From positions 310,001 to 374,000 of the forward strand of contig OZ220687.1 of assembly GCA_965116465.1 (NCBI GenBank): a stretch of DNA of 64,000 nucleotides, given 5' to 3'. Source of the stretch: VXNF01 sp965116465. Lineage in GTDB: Bacteria; Actinomycetota; Acidimicrobiia; Acidimicrobiales; CATQHL01. Shown in pieces: positions 50,946 through 60,617 of the stretch. Position 1 is the stretch's first letter; each line of letters opens with the position of its first letter. The notes beneath the pieces are model-generated. The model made no database searches and had not been told where the DNA came from. It saw nothing but the letters and a program-made list of their open reading frames with translations. The translations under genes were made by a program, and so were the position numbers.

Positions 50946-53315
50946 CTATTCGGCGTCGGTGCTCTCGTAGATGGCGATCAGCGCGGCGTTGACGATGTCG
51001 CCGGCGGAGATCCCGGCGATGGCGTGCAGGTCGGCGATCGTGCCGGACTCGCCGAAGCGGTCCACGCCCAGCGGGATGTGGCGCGCACCCACCGCCGCGC
51101 CCAGCCAGGCCAGGGCGTGGCTGGAGGCGTCGTGCACACTCACCACGGGCCGGTGGCGCTCCTCGGGCGGGATGAGTTGGTGCATGCGGCTGGGGCGGCG
51201 CACCACGGTGGCCGTGGCCGCAGCGGCTCGGTACGTGCCCTGCCAGCTGCGGTACACGAGGTCGGGGCTGGTGAGGTGCACCACGGCGGCGTCCACGCCC
51301 TCCTCCCCGAGCGCGTCGGAGGCGGCCAGCGCCTCGGGTGCCATCACCCCGGTGGTGACGATGGTGACGCCGGGGCGGTCGGTCAGCGGTGCGGGTCGCA
51401 ACTGGTACCCGCCCGAGAGCACCTGCCGGCGCAGCTCGTCGGTGCCGAGACGCTCGGCTGCGGCCGCGAACGGCGCCTGGTCCAGCGGCCGGGTGCTGAG
51501 GCGGAAGTAGGCGCTCTCGCCGTCGGGCCGGCTGAGCCCGTCGAGGGCGCCGCACAGCAGCCAGTCCACCTCGGTGGCATAGGCGGGCTCGAAGTAGGTG
51601 AGCCCGGGCAGCTCGGCCCCCACGCCGGCGGTGACCGTGGACTGGTGGGCGCCGCCCTCGGGAGCCAGGCTGATACCCGACGGGGTGCCGGCGACCACGA
51701 AGCGGGCGTCGTTGTAGAGGCTGTAGATGAACGCGTCGAGGCCCCGCAGCACGAACGGGTCGTACACGGTGCCCACCGGCAGCAGGTGCTGTCCGTGGTG
51801 GTCGTGCGACAGGCCCAGCTGGCCCAGCAGCATGAACATGTTCATCTCCGAGAGGCCCAGCTCGATGTGCTGGCCGTCCGGCGAGGGCGCCCAGCGCAGC
51901 AGCCGCTCGGCGCCGCCGTGGTCGTCGCGGGGCTCGTGCCAGTACACGCCCGCCTTGTTCACCCAACCGCCCAGGTTGGTGGAGATCGACACGTCCGGGG
52001 CGGTGGTCACGAGCCGCTTGCCCACCTCGGCCACGTCTGCCAGGCGGGTGAGGGTGCGCCCGAACGCCTCCTGGGTGGAGACCTTGCCCCGCATGGTCGG
52101 CGGGCCCGCCGCCTCCGGTACGTCCAGCCGCGGCCGGGGCACGGGCGGGGGGTTGTTGATGTCCGAGCCGACCGAGGCGCACACCCGGCCCTCGGGGCTG
52201 TCGGGGTCGAAGCGGTCGAACTCGGTGGCGGTGGTGAGTCCCACCTCGGCCCGCAGCGCGTCGATCTGATCGGGGTTCAGCAGCACGGCATGGTTCAGCG
52301 GATCGCCCGCCATCGGAAGGCCCCAACCCTTGATGGTGTAGGCGAACACGACACTTGGACGTTCGGCCTCGATGTCGCACGCCTTGAAGCAGTCGATGAG
52401 CTGGCCCAGGTCGTGGCCGCCGAGGTCGGTCACGTGGGCGAAGAGCTCGTCGTCGTCGAAGTCGTCGGTGAGGCGACGCACCGCCGCGTCGGCACCTTCC
52501 AGGAACTTCTTGCGCCGCTCGGCGCCCTGGTAGGTGAACAGCGCCTGGTAGGCCTCGTTCGACATGCCGTCGATGTGGGCACGCAGGGCGTCGCCGTCCG
52601 GCTCGGAGAAAAGCCGCCGCAGCCGCGCCCCGTACTTGGCCTCGGCCACGTGCCAGCCGGCGTGGCTGAAGAAGCTCTTCAGGCGGATGGCGGCGATGTC
52701 GGGAATCACCCGGTCGAGGCTCTGGCGGTTGAGGTCGACCACCATCGTGAAGTTGCCGAGCCCGTGCGTGACCGGGTCGGCGATGGCCTCCCACACGTTG
52801 CCCTCGTCGAGTTCGGCGTCCCCGACGGTGGCGATGAAGCGGGCCGGAGGCGACTGCTCGAAGTGGGCGTCGGCGTAGCGCCGCACCAGAGCCGCGAACA
52901 GCGGAGCGACCGCCCCGAGACCCACCGACCCCGTCGAGAAGTCGGCCACGTCGGGGTCCTTGGTGCGCGACGGGTAGGCCTGCAGCCCGCCTCGCTTGCG
53001 CAGCGTCTCGAGGTAAGAGCGGTCCAGCTCGCCGGTGAGGTACTTGATGGCGTGGTACACGGGCGAGGCGTGCGGCTTGACGGCCACCTTGTCGTCGCCG
53101 TCGATGTGAGCGAACCACAGCGCGGTCATGATCGAGACCATCGAGGCCGACGAGGCCTGATGCCCGCCGACCTTGATCTCGAGGCCCTCCCGCCGGTTGG
53201 CCACGTCCACGATCCGCGTCGCCAGCCACAGCAGGCGCCGCTGGATGTTGTCCAGAACATCCAGGTCGGGAACCGATCCGGCCGGCGCCGTCTTGACAGT
53301 GGGCTCCCCCAGCAC
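50946..53315 (-). CDS. AceE-like TPP-dependent 2-oxoacid dehydrogenase E1 / transketolase-family protein
   Basis: Thiamine-diphosphate enzyme of 789 residues with transketolase layout. IKVGGHQASSASMVSIMTAL and AVKPHASPVYHAIKYL are N-terminal TPP-domain segments. VGDAELDEGNVWEAI then VVDLNRQSLD form the metal-binding GDG...N motif, with Ala in place of the middle Gly. ELGLSEMNMFMLLGQLGL holds the Glu that contacts the aminopyrimidine ring in the second domain. The order resembles homodimeric pyruvate dehydrogenase E1 (AceE), but the chain is about 100 residues shorter and the substrate is uncertain. GTG 53315 is 6 bases after TAGGAT. No E2 or E3 gene is nearby. Confidence 0.85.
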   Translation of the reverse strand: MLGEPTVKTAPAGSVPDLDVLDNIQRRLLWLATRIVDVANRREGLEIKVGGHQASSASMVSIMTALWFAHIDGDDKVAVKPHASPVYHAIKYLTGELDRSYLETLRKRGGLQAYPSRTKDPDVADFSTGSVGLGAVAPLFAALVRRYADAHFEQSPPARFIATVGDAELDEGNVWEAIADPVTHGLGNFTMVVDLNRQSLDRVIPDIAAIRLKSFFSHAGWHVAEAKYGARLRRLFSEPDGDALRAHIDGMSNEAYQALFTYQGAERRKKFLEGADAAVRRLTDDFDDDELFAHVTDLGGHDLGQLIDCFKACDIEAERPSVVFAYTIKGWGLPMAGDPLNHAVLLNPDQIDALRAEVGLTTATEFDRFDPDSPEGRVCASVGSDINNPPPVPRPRLDVPEAAGPPTMRGKVSTQEAFGRTLTRLADVAEVGKRLVTTAPDVSISTNLGGWVNKAGVYWHEPRDDHGGAERLLRWAPSPDGQHIELGLSEMNMFMLLGQLGLSHDHHGQHLLPVGTVYDPFVLRGLDAFIYSLYNDARFVVAGTPSGISLAPEGGAHQSTVTAGVGAELPGLTYFEPAYATEVDWLLCGALDGLSRPDGESAYFRLSTRPLDQAPFAAAAERLGTDELRRQVLSGGYQLRPAPLTDRPGVTIVTTGVMAPEALAASDALGEEGVDAAVVHLTSPDLVYRSWQGTYRAAAATATVVRRPSRMHQLIPPEERHRPVVSVHDASSHALAWLGAAVGARHIPLGVDRFGESGTIADLHAIAGISAGDIVNAALIAIYESTDAE

Positions 53316-53321
53316 GCTCCG

Positions 53322-53327
53322 ATCCTA
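53322..53327 (-). promoter_or_regulatory. -10 box TAGGAT of leaderless AceE-like gene
   Basis: TAGGAT, CGGAGC, then GTG on the minus strand. Nearly the same twelve bases precede the OsmC-family gene. Confidence 0.55.
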
Positions 53328-53425
53328 CGCGCCGCTCCCACAGCGTCCAAGAACCGGACCCGCCGGGACACCGTCCGCCGCAAGCGCCGCGACACCGCGA
53401 GAGCCTCGAACATGGACCGATACGT

Positions 53426-53459
53426 CACCGCCCCGAGCGATGGCTCGCTCGGGGCGGTG
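53426..53459 (+). repeat. 15-bp perfect hairpin in the AceE-orphan spacer
   Basis: CACCGCCCCGAGCGA, loop TGGC, exact complement. It lies 111 bases upstream of the AceE-like gene on the opposite side and 184 bases before the orphan gene. An AT-rich stretch follows within 20 bases, as in a terminator reading rightward. Confidence 0.6.
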
Positions 53460-53479
53460 GTCGTCACGCTCGAGAAATC

Positions 53480-53515
53480 TTTCTACACTGACCAGATATT
53501 TTTCCGTAGTAGAAA
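53480..53515 (+). promoter_or_regulatory. AT-rich inverted repeat TTTCTAC / GTAGAAA
   Basis: A 7-bp inverted repeat with a 22-base centre, the most AT-rich patch in this part of the window. It could be a promoter with an operator for the orphan gene or for the AceE-like gene. Confidence 0.35.
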
Positions 53516-53642
53516 CAGTGGACTTGCCGAGGGACCCGGGTCGAACCTTCCGGTGAGCCCAGTACCGGGCGCCGTCGCCCATCCCGATGCCGCTGAGCCG
53601 ACGGGAGCGGACGCACCGCGTGGGCCGGCATGGAGCATCGTG

Positions 53643-53954
53643 ATGATTCAACCGGCAGACCCGCCGCCGGACGTGGAGCCGGCGCGCCACTACCTCGGTC
53701 GGATCCGCGCCAGCGCCCCGGTCGAGGCCCTTCGGCGTTGGGTCGAACACCCAACCGGAGTCCGGCGGTATCTGGACGGTCTCTCGCCGGCGGGGGGCGC
53801 ACCGCACAAGAGCACCGTCGACTGGGAGATCCCCCCCTACAGCCCGGAACGATTCGAGGGCGACCCGGCCGGCTATGTCTTCGCCGAAGCCATCACAACC
53901 GACGACGCACTGATTCAGGTCCTGCTCAGCGTCATCGACGTTGACCCTCGGTAG
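53643..53954 (+). CDS. Unrecognised 103-residue protein
   Basis: I do not recognise this gene. The product is acidic and Pro-rich, with one helix-rich segment (ARHYLGRIRASAPVEALRRW), GVRRYLDGLSPAG in the middle, and DDALIQVLLSVIDVDPR at the end. Third-position GC is high, as in the neighbouring genes, which supports coding. The frame is open leftwards through the AceE-like gene on the other strand; ATG 53643 (or GTG 53640) and ATG 53412 are the candidate starts. The first is chosen because the longer form would read through a strong hairpin and an AT-rich inverted repeat. It ends just before the tRNA-Arg. Confidence 0.5.
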   Translation: MIQPADPPPDVEPARHYLGRIRASAPVEALRRWVEHPTGVRRYLDGLSPAGGAPHKSTVDWEIPPYSPERFEGDPAGYVFAEAITTDDALIQVLLSVIDVDPR

Positions 53955-53960
53955 CTGCCG

Positions 53961-54033
53961 CGCCCCCGGCAGGATTCGAACCTGCGGCCTTGGGATTAGA
54001 AGTCCCCTGCTCTGTCCCCTGAGCTACGGGGGC
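53961..54033 (-). tRNA. tRNA-Arg (anticodon TCT)
   Basis: On the minus strand: acceptor GCCCCCG with CGGGGGC and discriminator G. The D arm is GCTC...GAGC, the anticodon loop CTTCTAA (anticodon TCT), and the T arm GCAGG-TTCGAAT-CCTGC. The outermost pair of the anticodon stem is a G-A mismatch. CCA is not encoded. Confidence 0.95.
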
Positions 54034-54081
54034 GGGGAATCCAGTCTACGAACGGTCAACGCCGCACCCGGACTGGCAGCG

Positions 54082-55242
54082 CTAGTTCTTCTCCAGCCAG
54101 CGGGCCAGCAGTTGGCGAGCGATCACGAGTTTCTGGATCTCGTTGGTGCCCTCACCGATGATCATCAGCGGGGCGTCCCGGTAGTAGCGCTCCACCGGGT
54201 ACTCGGTGGTGTAGCCGTAACCGCCGTGAATGCGCATGGCGTCGGTGGCGATCTCGTAGGCGGCCTCGGAGGCGAACAGCTTGGCCATTCCCGCCTCCAG
54301 GTCGATGCGATGCCCCTCGTCGTAGCGGCGAGCCGCGTCATAGGTCATGAGCCGGGCGGCATGCAGCTTGGTGGCCATCCCCGCCAGCATGAACCGGACC
54401 GCCTGGTGCTCGAAGATGGGCTTGCCGAACGTGTGACGCTCCTGGGCGTAGGCCATGGCGGCGTCATAGGCCGCCTGCGCCACCCCGACCGCCCGCGCGG
54501 CGATGTTCACCCGGCCCAGTTCGAGGGCCGCGAGCGCGTAGCGCAGGCCGTTGCCCAGCCCCTCGGGGCCGCCCAGCATGTTGGCATCGGGCACTCGGTG
54601 GTCGACGTAGGACATCTCCACCGTCTCCACACCCTTGTAGCCGAGCTTGTCGATCTTGCGGCTGATCGTCAGGCCCCCGTCGGCCGGGCCCGGGGCCTTC
54701 TCCACGATGAAGCAGGTGATCCGGTCGTCGGGGGTGCGCGCCAGCAGCATCACCAGGCCGGCGCGCATGCCGTTGGTGACCCACATCTTCGTGCCGTTGA
54801 CGAGCCACTCGTCACCGTCGGGGGTCGCCCGGCAGCGAATGTTCTGGGTGTCGCTGCCCGCGTCGGGTTCCGACAGCGAGAAGGCGGACCGCAGCGAGCC
54901 GTCGGTCATCCGCGGCAGGAACCGCTCCCGCTGCTCGGGTGTTCCGAAGCGGCTGATCATGGCCACCGACAGCATGTGCGTGTTGAGGATTCCCGCCAGG
55001 GACATCCAACCCCGGGACAGCTCCTCGACGATGCGGGCGTAGGTCAGGGCGTCGAGGCCCAGGCCGCCGAAGTCCGGGGGGATCGTGGCGCCGAACAGGC
55101 CGAAGTCGCACATCCGGGCGAACATGGCCTCGGGGAACTCGTCGGCGTGCTCGAATTCGCTCGCAACCGGAATGACCTCGCGGTCGACCCAGGCCGCAAT
55201 GGTGGCGACGAGTTCATCGGCGACCTCGGGATCGATGCTCAC
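54082..55242 (-). CDS. Acyl-CoA dehydrogenase
   Basis: FAD-dependent dehydrogenase of 386 residues introducing an alpha-beta double bond in acyl-CoA. ATIPPDFGGLGLDALTYARI and FSLSEPDAGSDTQNIRCRA bind flavin. WLVNGTKMWVTNG is the strand-loop for the acyl chain, MRIHGGYGYTTEYPVERYYR the flavin dimer contact, and LMIIGEGTNEIQK holds the catalytic-base Glu position of short and medium-chain enzymes. The longest frame begins 24 codons earlier, but GTG 55242 follows a TAGCAT box at 8 bases. It is next to the divergent indolepyruvate oxidoreductase. Isovaleryl- or butyryl-CoA type enzymes are candidates. Confidence 0.93.
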   Translation of the reverse strand: MSIDPEVADELVATIAAWVDREVIPVASEFEHADEFPEAMFARMCDFGLFGATIPPDFGGLGLDALTYARIVEELSRGWMSLAGILNTHMLSVAMISRFGTPEQRERFLPRMTDGSLRSAFSLSEPDAGSDTQNIRCRATPDGDEWLVNGTKMWVTNGMRAGLVMLLARTPDDRITCFIVEKAPGPADGGLTISRKIDKLGYKGVETVEMSYVDHRVPDANMLGGPEGLGNGLRYALAALELGRVNIAARAVGVAQAAYDAAMAYAQERHTFGKPIFEHQAVRFMLAGMATKLHAARLMTYDAARRYDEGHRIDLEAGMAKLFASEAAYEIATDAMRIHGGYGYTTEYPVERYYRDAPLMIIGEGTNEIQKLVIARQLLARWLEKN

Positions 55243-55250
55243 GCGGCGGG

Positions 55251-55256
55251 ATGCTA
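55251..55256 (-). promoter_or_regulatory. -10 box TAGCAT of leaderless acyl-CoA dehydrogenase
   Basis: Minus-strand TAGCAT, 8 bases, then GTG at 55242. Divergent from the TAGCCT box of iorAB at 55360-55365. Confidence 0.55.
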
Positions 55257-55359
55257 CTGCCCTGCACCCGCGCCACCCCGACCCGCCGCCTCGACGATCT
55301 GCACCGCACCACATGGCCTCCTGCAGTTATCCGCGCAGGACAGACGCGCACCCTCGCGG

Positions 55360-55365
55360 TAGCCT
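55360..55365 (+). promoter_or_regulatory. -10 box TAGCCT upstream of iorAB
   Basis: TAGCCT lies 20 bases before the ATG at 55386, leaving a short leader that contains GAGGA. So this gene, unlike its neighbours, is not leaderless. Confidence 0.4.
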
Positions 55366-55385
55366 GCACCCATCGAGGACCCGCA

Positions 55386-58300
55386 ATGAAGCCCTCGGCC
55401 TCGGACGCCCCGGACACGAACCGTCCCGCATACCGGCTCGAGGACCGTTACCTGCGCGACGAGGGCAGGGTCTTCGCCTCGGGCGTGCAGATCCTGGCCC
55501 GGCTGCCGTTCGAGCAGTTGCGCCGGGACCGCGCCGCCGGCCACAACACAGCGGCGTTCGTCTGCGGCTACCCGGGATCACCACTCGCCCTCTTCGACAC
55601 CGAGGTCACCCGCGTGGCCGCTCTGGCCGAGGCAGCGGGCCTGCATCTCGTCCACCAGCCGGGGCTCAACGAGGAACTGGCGACCGCGGCGGTCATGGGC
55701 AGCCAACTCGTCAGCGGGTTCAGCGACAAGATCCGGGACGGGGTGCTGGGCATGTGGTACGGCAAGGCTCCGGGCCTCGACCGGGCCTGCGATGCCATGC
55801 GCCACGCCGTCCTGACCGGCACGTCGCCGCTCGGCGGCGCGGTGATGATGGTGGGCGACGACCCCTACGCCAAGTCCTCCACCGTCGGCAGCTCCTCCGA
55901 CGGCACCCTGGTGTCGCTGCGCATGCCCTTCCTGGTGCCCGGCGACCCGCAGGAGGCGCTGGACCTGGGGCGCCACGCCATCGCCCTGTCGCGGTCCTGC
56001 GGGGTGGTGACGGCCCTGCGGATCGTGGCCTCGGTGGCAGACGGCACCGGCTCGGTGGATCTGAGCGGCGACGGCTGGGGCGAGCGGAACGGCGGCGCCG
56101 GCGGCAACGCCGTAGCGCCCTACCGCCTGCCGCTGTTGCCGGGCCACGACGGCCCACCCGAGCCCTACCTCCACCGGCCCGACGGCAACCTCATGCCGCC
56201 GTACACCAACGACATCGAGCGCGACCTGGTCGAGGTCCGCCTGGAACTGGCGCGCAGCTACGGCGTCCGCAACCGGCTCAACCGGCTCACCACCCCGGAC
56301 GGTCCGGCGCGGGTGGGAATCCTCGCCTCCGGCAACTGCCACGCGGAGATGATCGAGGCGCTGCGCCTCATGGGTCTCGCCACGACCGGTGACATCGCCG
56401 GCGCCGGGATCCGGCTGGGAAAGATATCGCTGCCCTACCCCATCGATCCCGGATTCGTGCGCGCCTTCGCCGACGGGCTCTCCGAGGTGATCGTCCTCGA
56501 GGAGAAGGACCCGTATCTCGAACTGTTCGTGAAGGACGCCCTGTACCCGCTGGACGACCGGCCGGTCGTGGTGGGCAAGCGCGACGACCGCGGCGAGCCC
56601 CTCCTGGGAAGGCACGGCGGGTTGGACGCCGACGCGCTCGCCCGTCCGCTGCATGCGCGCCTCTCGACGCACCTCAGCGGCGACCGGTTGACGCCGCCGC
56701 CGGCGCCGCGCCGGAGGAGTTCGATGACGGTCAGCGCCAGCCGGACTCCCTATTTCTGCTCGGGCTGCCCGCACAACTCCAGCACGCGCGTCCCCGAAGG
56801 CTCGCTGGTGGGCGTGGGCATCGGCTGCCACGGCATGGTCTCGCTCATGGAGCCGGAGCGTGTCGGCCAGTGGAGTTCGGTGTGCTCGATGGGCGCCGAG
56901 GGTGCCACCTGGGTGGGGATGTCGCCGTTCACCGAGCGGGACCACTCGATCCAGAACCTCGGCGACGGCACCTACGCCCACTCCGGGCAACTGGGAATCC
57001 AATTCGCCGTGGCCGCAGGGGTCAACATCACGTTCAAGCTGCTGTACAACGGCGCCGTCGCCATGACCGGCGGTCAGGACCCCACCGGCATCGTCGGCGT
57101 CCCGGAGATGGCGAGGATCCTGCTCGCCCAGGGCGTGCAGCAGGTTCTCATCACCACCGAGGATCTGGGCCGCTACAAGGGCGTCACGCTGCCCGCCGGG
57201 GTGGAGGTCTGGGACCGCAAGCGCCTGATCGAGGCGCAGGAGCGCCTGCGTGCGGTCGAGGGTGTGACCGTCCTGATCCACGACCAGTTCTGTGCCGCCG
57301 AACTGCGCCGGGCGCGCCGCCGCGGCCAGCGACCCACCCCCAAGACCCGCGTGCTCATCAACGAGCGGGTCTGCGAAGGTTGCGGCGACTGCGGGGACGT
57401 GAGCAACTGCCTGTCGGTGCAGCCGATCGACACTCCCTACGGCCGCAAGACCAAGATCGACCAGACGACCTGCAACTTCGACTACTCCTGCACCGACGGC
57501 GACTGTCCCTCGTTCGCCACGGTGCGCCCCGCCCGTGCCGGCCGCCGGCGCCGCATCGCCCGCAAGCGAGCCGCGGCCTCGCCGGCGGTGGCCGAGCGGG
57601 TGCGACCCCAGCCGCCCGACGACATCGACGAGCCCACCGCAGCCGGGCCCCGGAACATGACCGTGCGCATGGCCGGTATCGGCGGGACCGGGGTCGTGAC
57701 CGCCTCGCATCTGCTGGGGACGGCCGCGCTCCTCAGCGGTCGACACGTGCAGGGGCTCGACCAGACCGGCCTGTCGCAGAAGGCGGGGCCGGTGCTGAGC
57801 GACGTGCGTATCAGCGCCACGGAGCCCATCGCCTCCAACAAGGCCAGCACGGGGATGGTGGACCTCTACCTGGCATTCGATCTGCTCACCGCCGCCGCAG
57901 CGGGTCCACTGGCCGGCGCCTCCGCCGAGCGCACCCTGGTCGTGGCCTCGGTCACGCCCACCAGCACGGGCCAGATGGTGGTGCACCCCGAGCAGGGGTA
58001 TCCCAGCACCGACCGCCTGCGGTCGGTCGTCGACGCCACCTCCCGGGCGGCCGAGAACCGCTGGGTGGACGCCGGCGCCATCACCCGCCGCCTCTTCGGC
58101 AACACCACCTCGGCGAACGTGTTCCTGATCGGCGTCGCCTACCAGTGCGGCGCCCTGCCGATCACCGCTGCATCGTTCGAGTCCGCCATCGAGTTGAACG
58201 GCGTGGCAACCGAGCGCAATCGCGAGGCCTTCCGCTGGGGCCGGCAGTGGGTCATCGATCCCGACGGCGTGGAGTTGGCCGCGGCCAACGCCGCCTCGAT

Positions 58301-59048
58301 CGGTGTCAGCCCGCCTCCCGACGACGCCGCGGAGAGGGCGCAGATCGCCAGCGGGGACGCCCTCGCTCCGCCGGTCCGCCGACTCGTGGATCCGCTCGCC
58401 GCGCGCACCGGCCTCGGCGATCTGCTCGAGATGCTGTCGGCCGACCTGACCGCCTACCAGTCCGCCCGCTACGCCGAGGACTTCCTCCGATTCGTGGCCG
58501 AGGTGGCCGACGCCGAGGAGGACCTCTGCGACTGGGACCTCACCGCGGCCGTGGCCCGCAGCCTCCACAAGCTGATGGCCTACAAGGACGAGTACGAGGT
58601 GGCCCGGCTGCTGCTGGAGTCGGCCGCGGCGACACAGGCCGAGTCGGTCGCCGGACCTGGCGCCCGCCTCGTCTGGCACCTGCACCCCCCGTTCCTCCGC
58701 GCACTCGGCATGTCCCGGAAGCTGAGACTGGGACGCTGGGCCCGCCCCGTGCTGGTCGGGCTCCGGGGTGCCAAGCGGCTGCGCGGCACACCCTTGGACC
58801 TGTTCGGCTACGCCAAGGTGCGCCGCTGCGAACGCAAGCTGCCGGGCGAGTACCGCGAGGCGATCCGGGCATTGCTAGGGATGCTCGACTCTGTCAACCG
58901 GGACGACGCGGTCGAGATCGCCGACCTGGTGGACGGGGTCCGCGGCTACGAGGACCTCAAGATGCGGCGGGTGGCGGCGTACCGCGAGGAGTTGAGCGAG
59001 CGGGTGAAGAGCTTCTGCGCAGTGGTTCCGGCGGGGACCGGCGCTTAG
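55386..59048 (+). CDS. Fused indolepyruvate:ferredoxin oxidoreductase (alpha-beta fusion)
   Basis: 1220-residue TPP enzyme oxidising aryl- or branched 2-oxoacids to acyl-CoA with ferredoxin. Residues 1-440 resemble the pyrimidine-binding domain (FVCGYPGSPLALFD, LNEELATAAVMGSQLVSG). TPP binding is at about 440-640: FCSGCPHNSSTRVPEGSLVG, GIGCHGM, VCSMGAEGATWVGM. One 4Fe-4S site follows, CEGCGDCGDVSNC, with NFDYSCTDGDCPSF. The gamma-like domain from about 755 has MAGIGGTGVVTASHLLGTAA. The C-terminal 250 residues are helical. ATG 55386 follows GAGGA; the longer frame reads over the dehydrogenase promoter. Family members of this length occur in other actinobacteria. Confidence 0.93.
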   Translation: MKPSASDAPDTNRPAYRLEDRYLRDEGRVFASGVQILARLPFEQLRRDRAAGHNTAAFVCGYPGSPLALFDTEVTRVAALAEAAGLHLVHQPGLNEELATAAVMGSQLVSGFSDKIRDGVLGMWYGKAPGLDRACDAMRHAVLTGTSPLGGAVMMVGDDPYAKSSTVGSSSDGTLVSLRMPFLVPGDPQEALDLGRHAIALSRSCGVVTALRIVASVADGTGSVDLSGDGWGERNGGAGGNAVAPYRLPLLPGHDGPPEPYLHRPDGNLMPPYTNDIERDLVEVRLELARSYGVRNRLNRLTTPDGPARVGILASGNCHAEMIEALRLMGLATTGDIAGAGIRLGKISLPYPIDPGFVRAFADGLSEVIVLEEKDPYLELFVKDALYPLDDRPVVVGKRDDRGEPLLGRHGGLDADALARPLHARLSTHLSGDRLTPPPAPRRRSSMTVSASRTPYFCSGCPHNSSTRVPEGSLVGVGIGCHGMVSLMEPERVGQWSSVCSMGAEGATWVGMSPFTERDHSIQNLGDGTYAHSGQLGIQFAVAAGVNITFKLLYNGAVAMTGGQDPTGIVGVPEMARILLAQGVQQVLITTEDLGRYKGVTLPAGVEVWDRKRLIEAQERLRAVEGVTVLIHDQFCAAELRRARRRGQRPTPKTRVLINERVCEGCGDCGDVSNCLSVQPIDTPYGRKTKIDQTTCNFDYSCTDGDCPSFATVRPARAGRRRRIARKRAAASPAVAERVRPQPPDDIDEPTAAGPRNMTVRMAGIGGTGVVTASHLLGTAALLSGRHVQGLDQTGLSQKAGPVLSDVRISATEPIASNKASTGMVDLYLAFDLLTAAAAGPLAGASAERTLVVASVTPTSTGQMVVHPEQGYPSTDRLRSVVDATSRAAENRWVDAGAITRRLFGNTTSANVFLIGVAYQCGALPITAASFESAIELNGVATERNREAFRWGRQWVIDPDGVELAAANAASIGVSPPPDDAAERAQIASGDALAPPVRRLVDPLAARTGLGDLLEMLSADLTAYQSARYAEDFLRFVAEVADAEEDLCDWDLTAAVARSLHKLMAYKDEYEVARLLLESAAATQAESVAGPGARLVWHLHPPFLRALGMSRKLRLGRWARPVLVGLRGAKRLRGTPLDLFGYAKVRRCERKLPGEYREAIRALLGMLDSVNRDDAVEIADLVDGVRGYEDLKMRRVAAYREELSERVKSFCAVVPAGTGA

Positions 59049-59081
59049 ACACGCCGATCCGCGGAGGTATCCGCCGGGCAA

Positions 59082-59802
<721 letters not shown>

Positions 59803-59810
<8 letters not shown>

Positions 59811-60576
59811 GCTCGATCCCCCGGCCCAGGTAGATGTCGTGCACCTGGGGATTGGCGCGGATCTCGCCGGGCGTGCCCTCGGTGATCTTGACGCCGTCAT
59901 GCATCACGACCACCCGCTCCGCCACGCGCAGCGCAACGTCCATGTCGTGGTCGATGAGCAGCAGCGTCACGTCGCGCTCCAGCGACAGCAGCAATTCCGT
60001 GAGCCGCTCCCGCTCGCCCCGTGACAGTCCCGAGGCGGGCTCGTCGAGCATCAGCACACGAGGCTCGGTCACCGTTGCGAGACCCAGTTCCAACTGGCGC
60101 TGCTCGCCGTGGGAAAGGTCCGAGGTGAGGGTGCCCAGGCGGCCCTCCAGCCAGACGCCGGCTGCGGCGCGCCGGGCGCGGTCGCGGTAGGCGGCGTCCC
60201 GGCGACCCATGCGCAGGCGGAAACGCCGTCCCTCCTTGCCGAGCACCGCCAGGTAGAGGTTCTCCTCCACCGTGAGCCCGGCGAACAGGCGGGAGCGCTG
60301 GTAGGTGCGGGACATACCGAGTTGCGGTCGGCGCCGGGCCGGCAATTCCTCCACATTCAGACCGTCGATCTCGACGGTGCCGGCCGTTGGCCTCAGGTCG
60401 CCGGCCACGACGTTGAACAGCGTCGTCTTGCCGGCGCCGTTGGGCCCGAGGATGACGAGGCGTTCGCCCTGAGCGACATCGATGTCGATGCCGCTCAGGG
60501 CGTGGACGCCACCGAAGGACATGCTGAGGTCCCGCAGCCGCAGCACAGGTGCCGCGTCCGCTGCCGTCGCCGTCAT
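59803..60576 (-). CDS. livG: Branched-chain amino acid ABC transporter ATPase LivG
   Basis: First ATPase of the HAAT importer, 257 residues. Walker A GPNGAGKTTLF, Q-loop MSRTYQRSRLF, signature DLSHGEQRQLELGLA (LSHGEQ variant common in LivG), Walker B RVLMLDEPASGLSRGE, switch His LLIDHDMDVA and the trailing EGTPGEIRANPQVHDIYLG. ATG 60576 lies 41 bases after the binding-protein gene and the stop overlaps livF. Together with LivF, LivM and LivH it forms the complete transporter. Confidence 0.95.
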
Positions 60577-60617
60577 GATCGGTGGCGTCCCTCTACCTCG
60601 TGGTCAGTGTGCGTCGG

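Noticed and set aside
50752..53229. Second minus-strand frame over the AceE-like gene
   Set aside because: It is the neighbouring frame of the same strand, rich in Arg, Gly and Pro, without TPP motifs.
53412..53642. N-terminal extension of the orphan gene to ATG 53412
   Set aside because: The added region contains a 15-bp hairpin and an AT-rich inverted repeat and reads as noncoding; not excluded.
55578..58685. Long minus-strand frame opposite iorAB
   Set aside because: Shadow frame produced by high GC; the plus strand has cofactor and cluster motifs.
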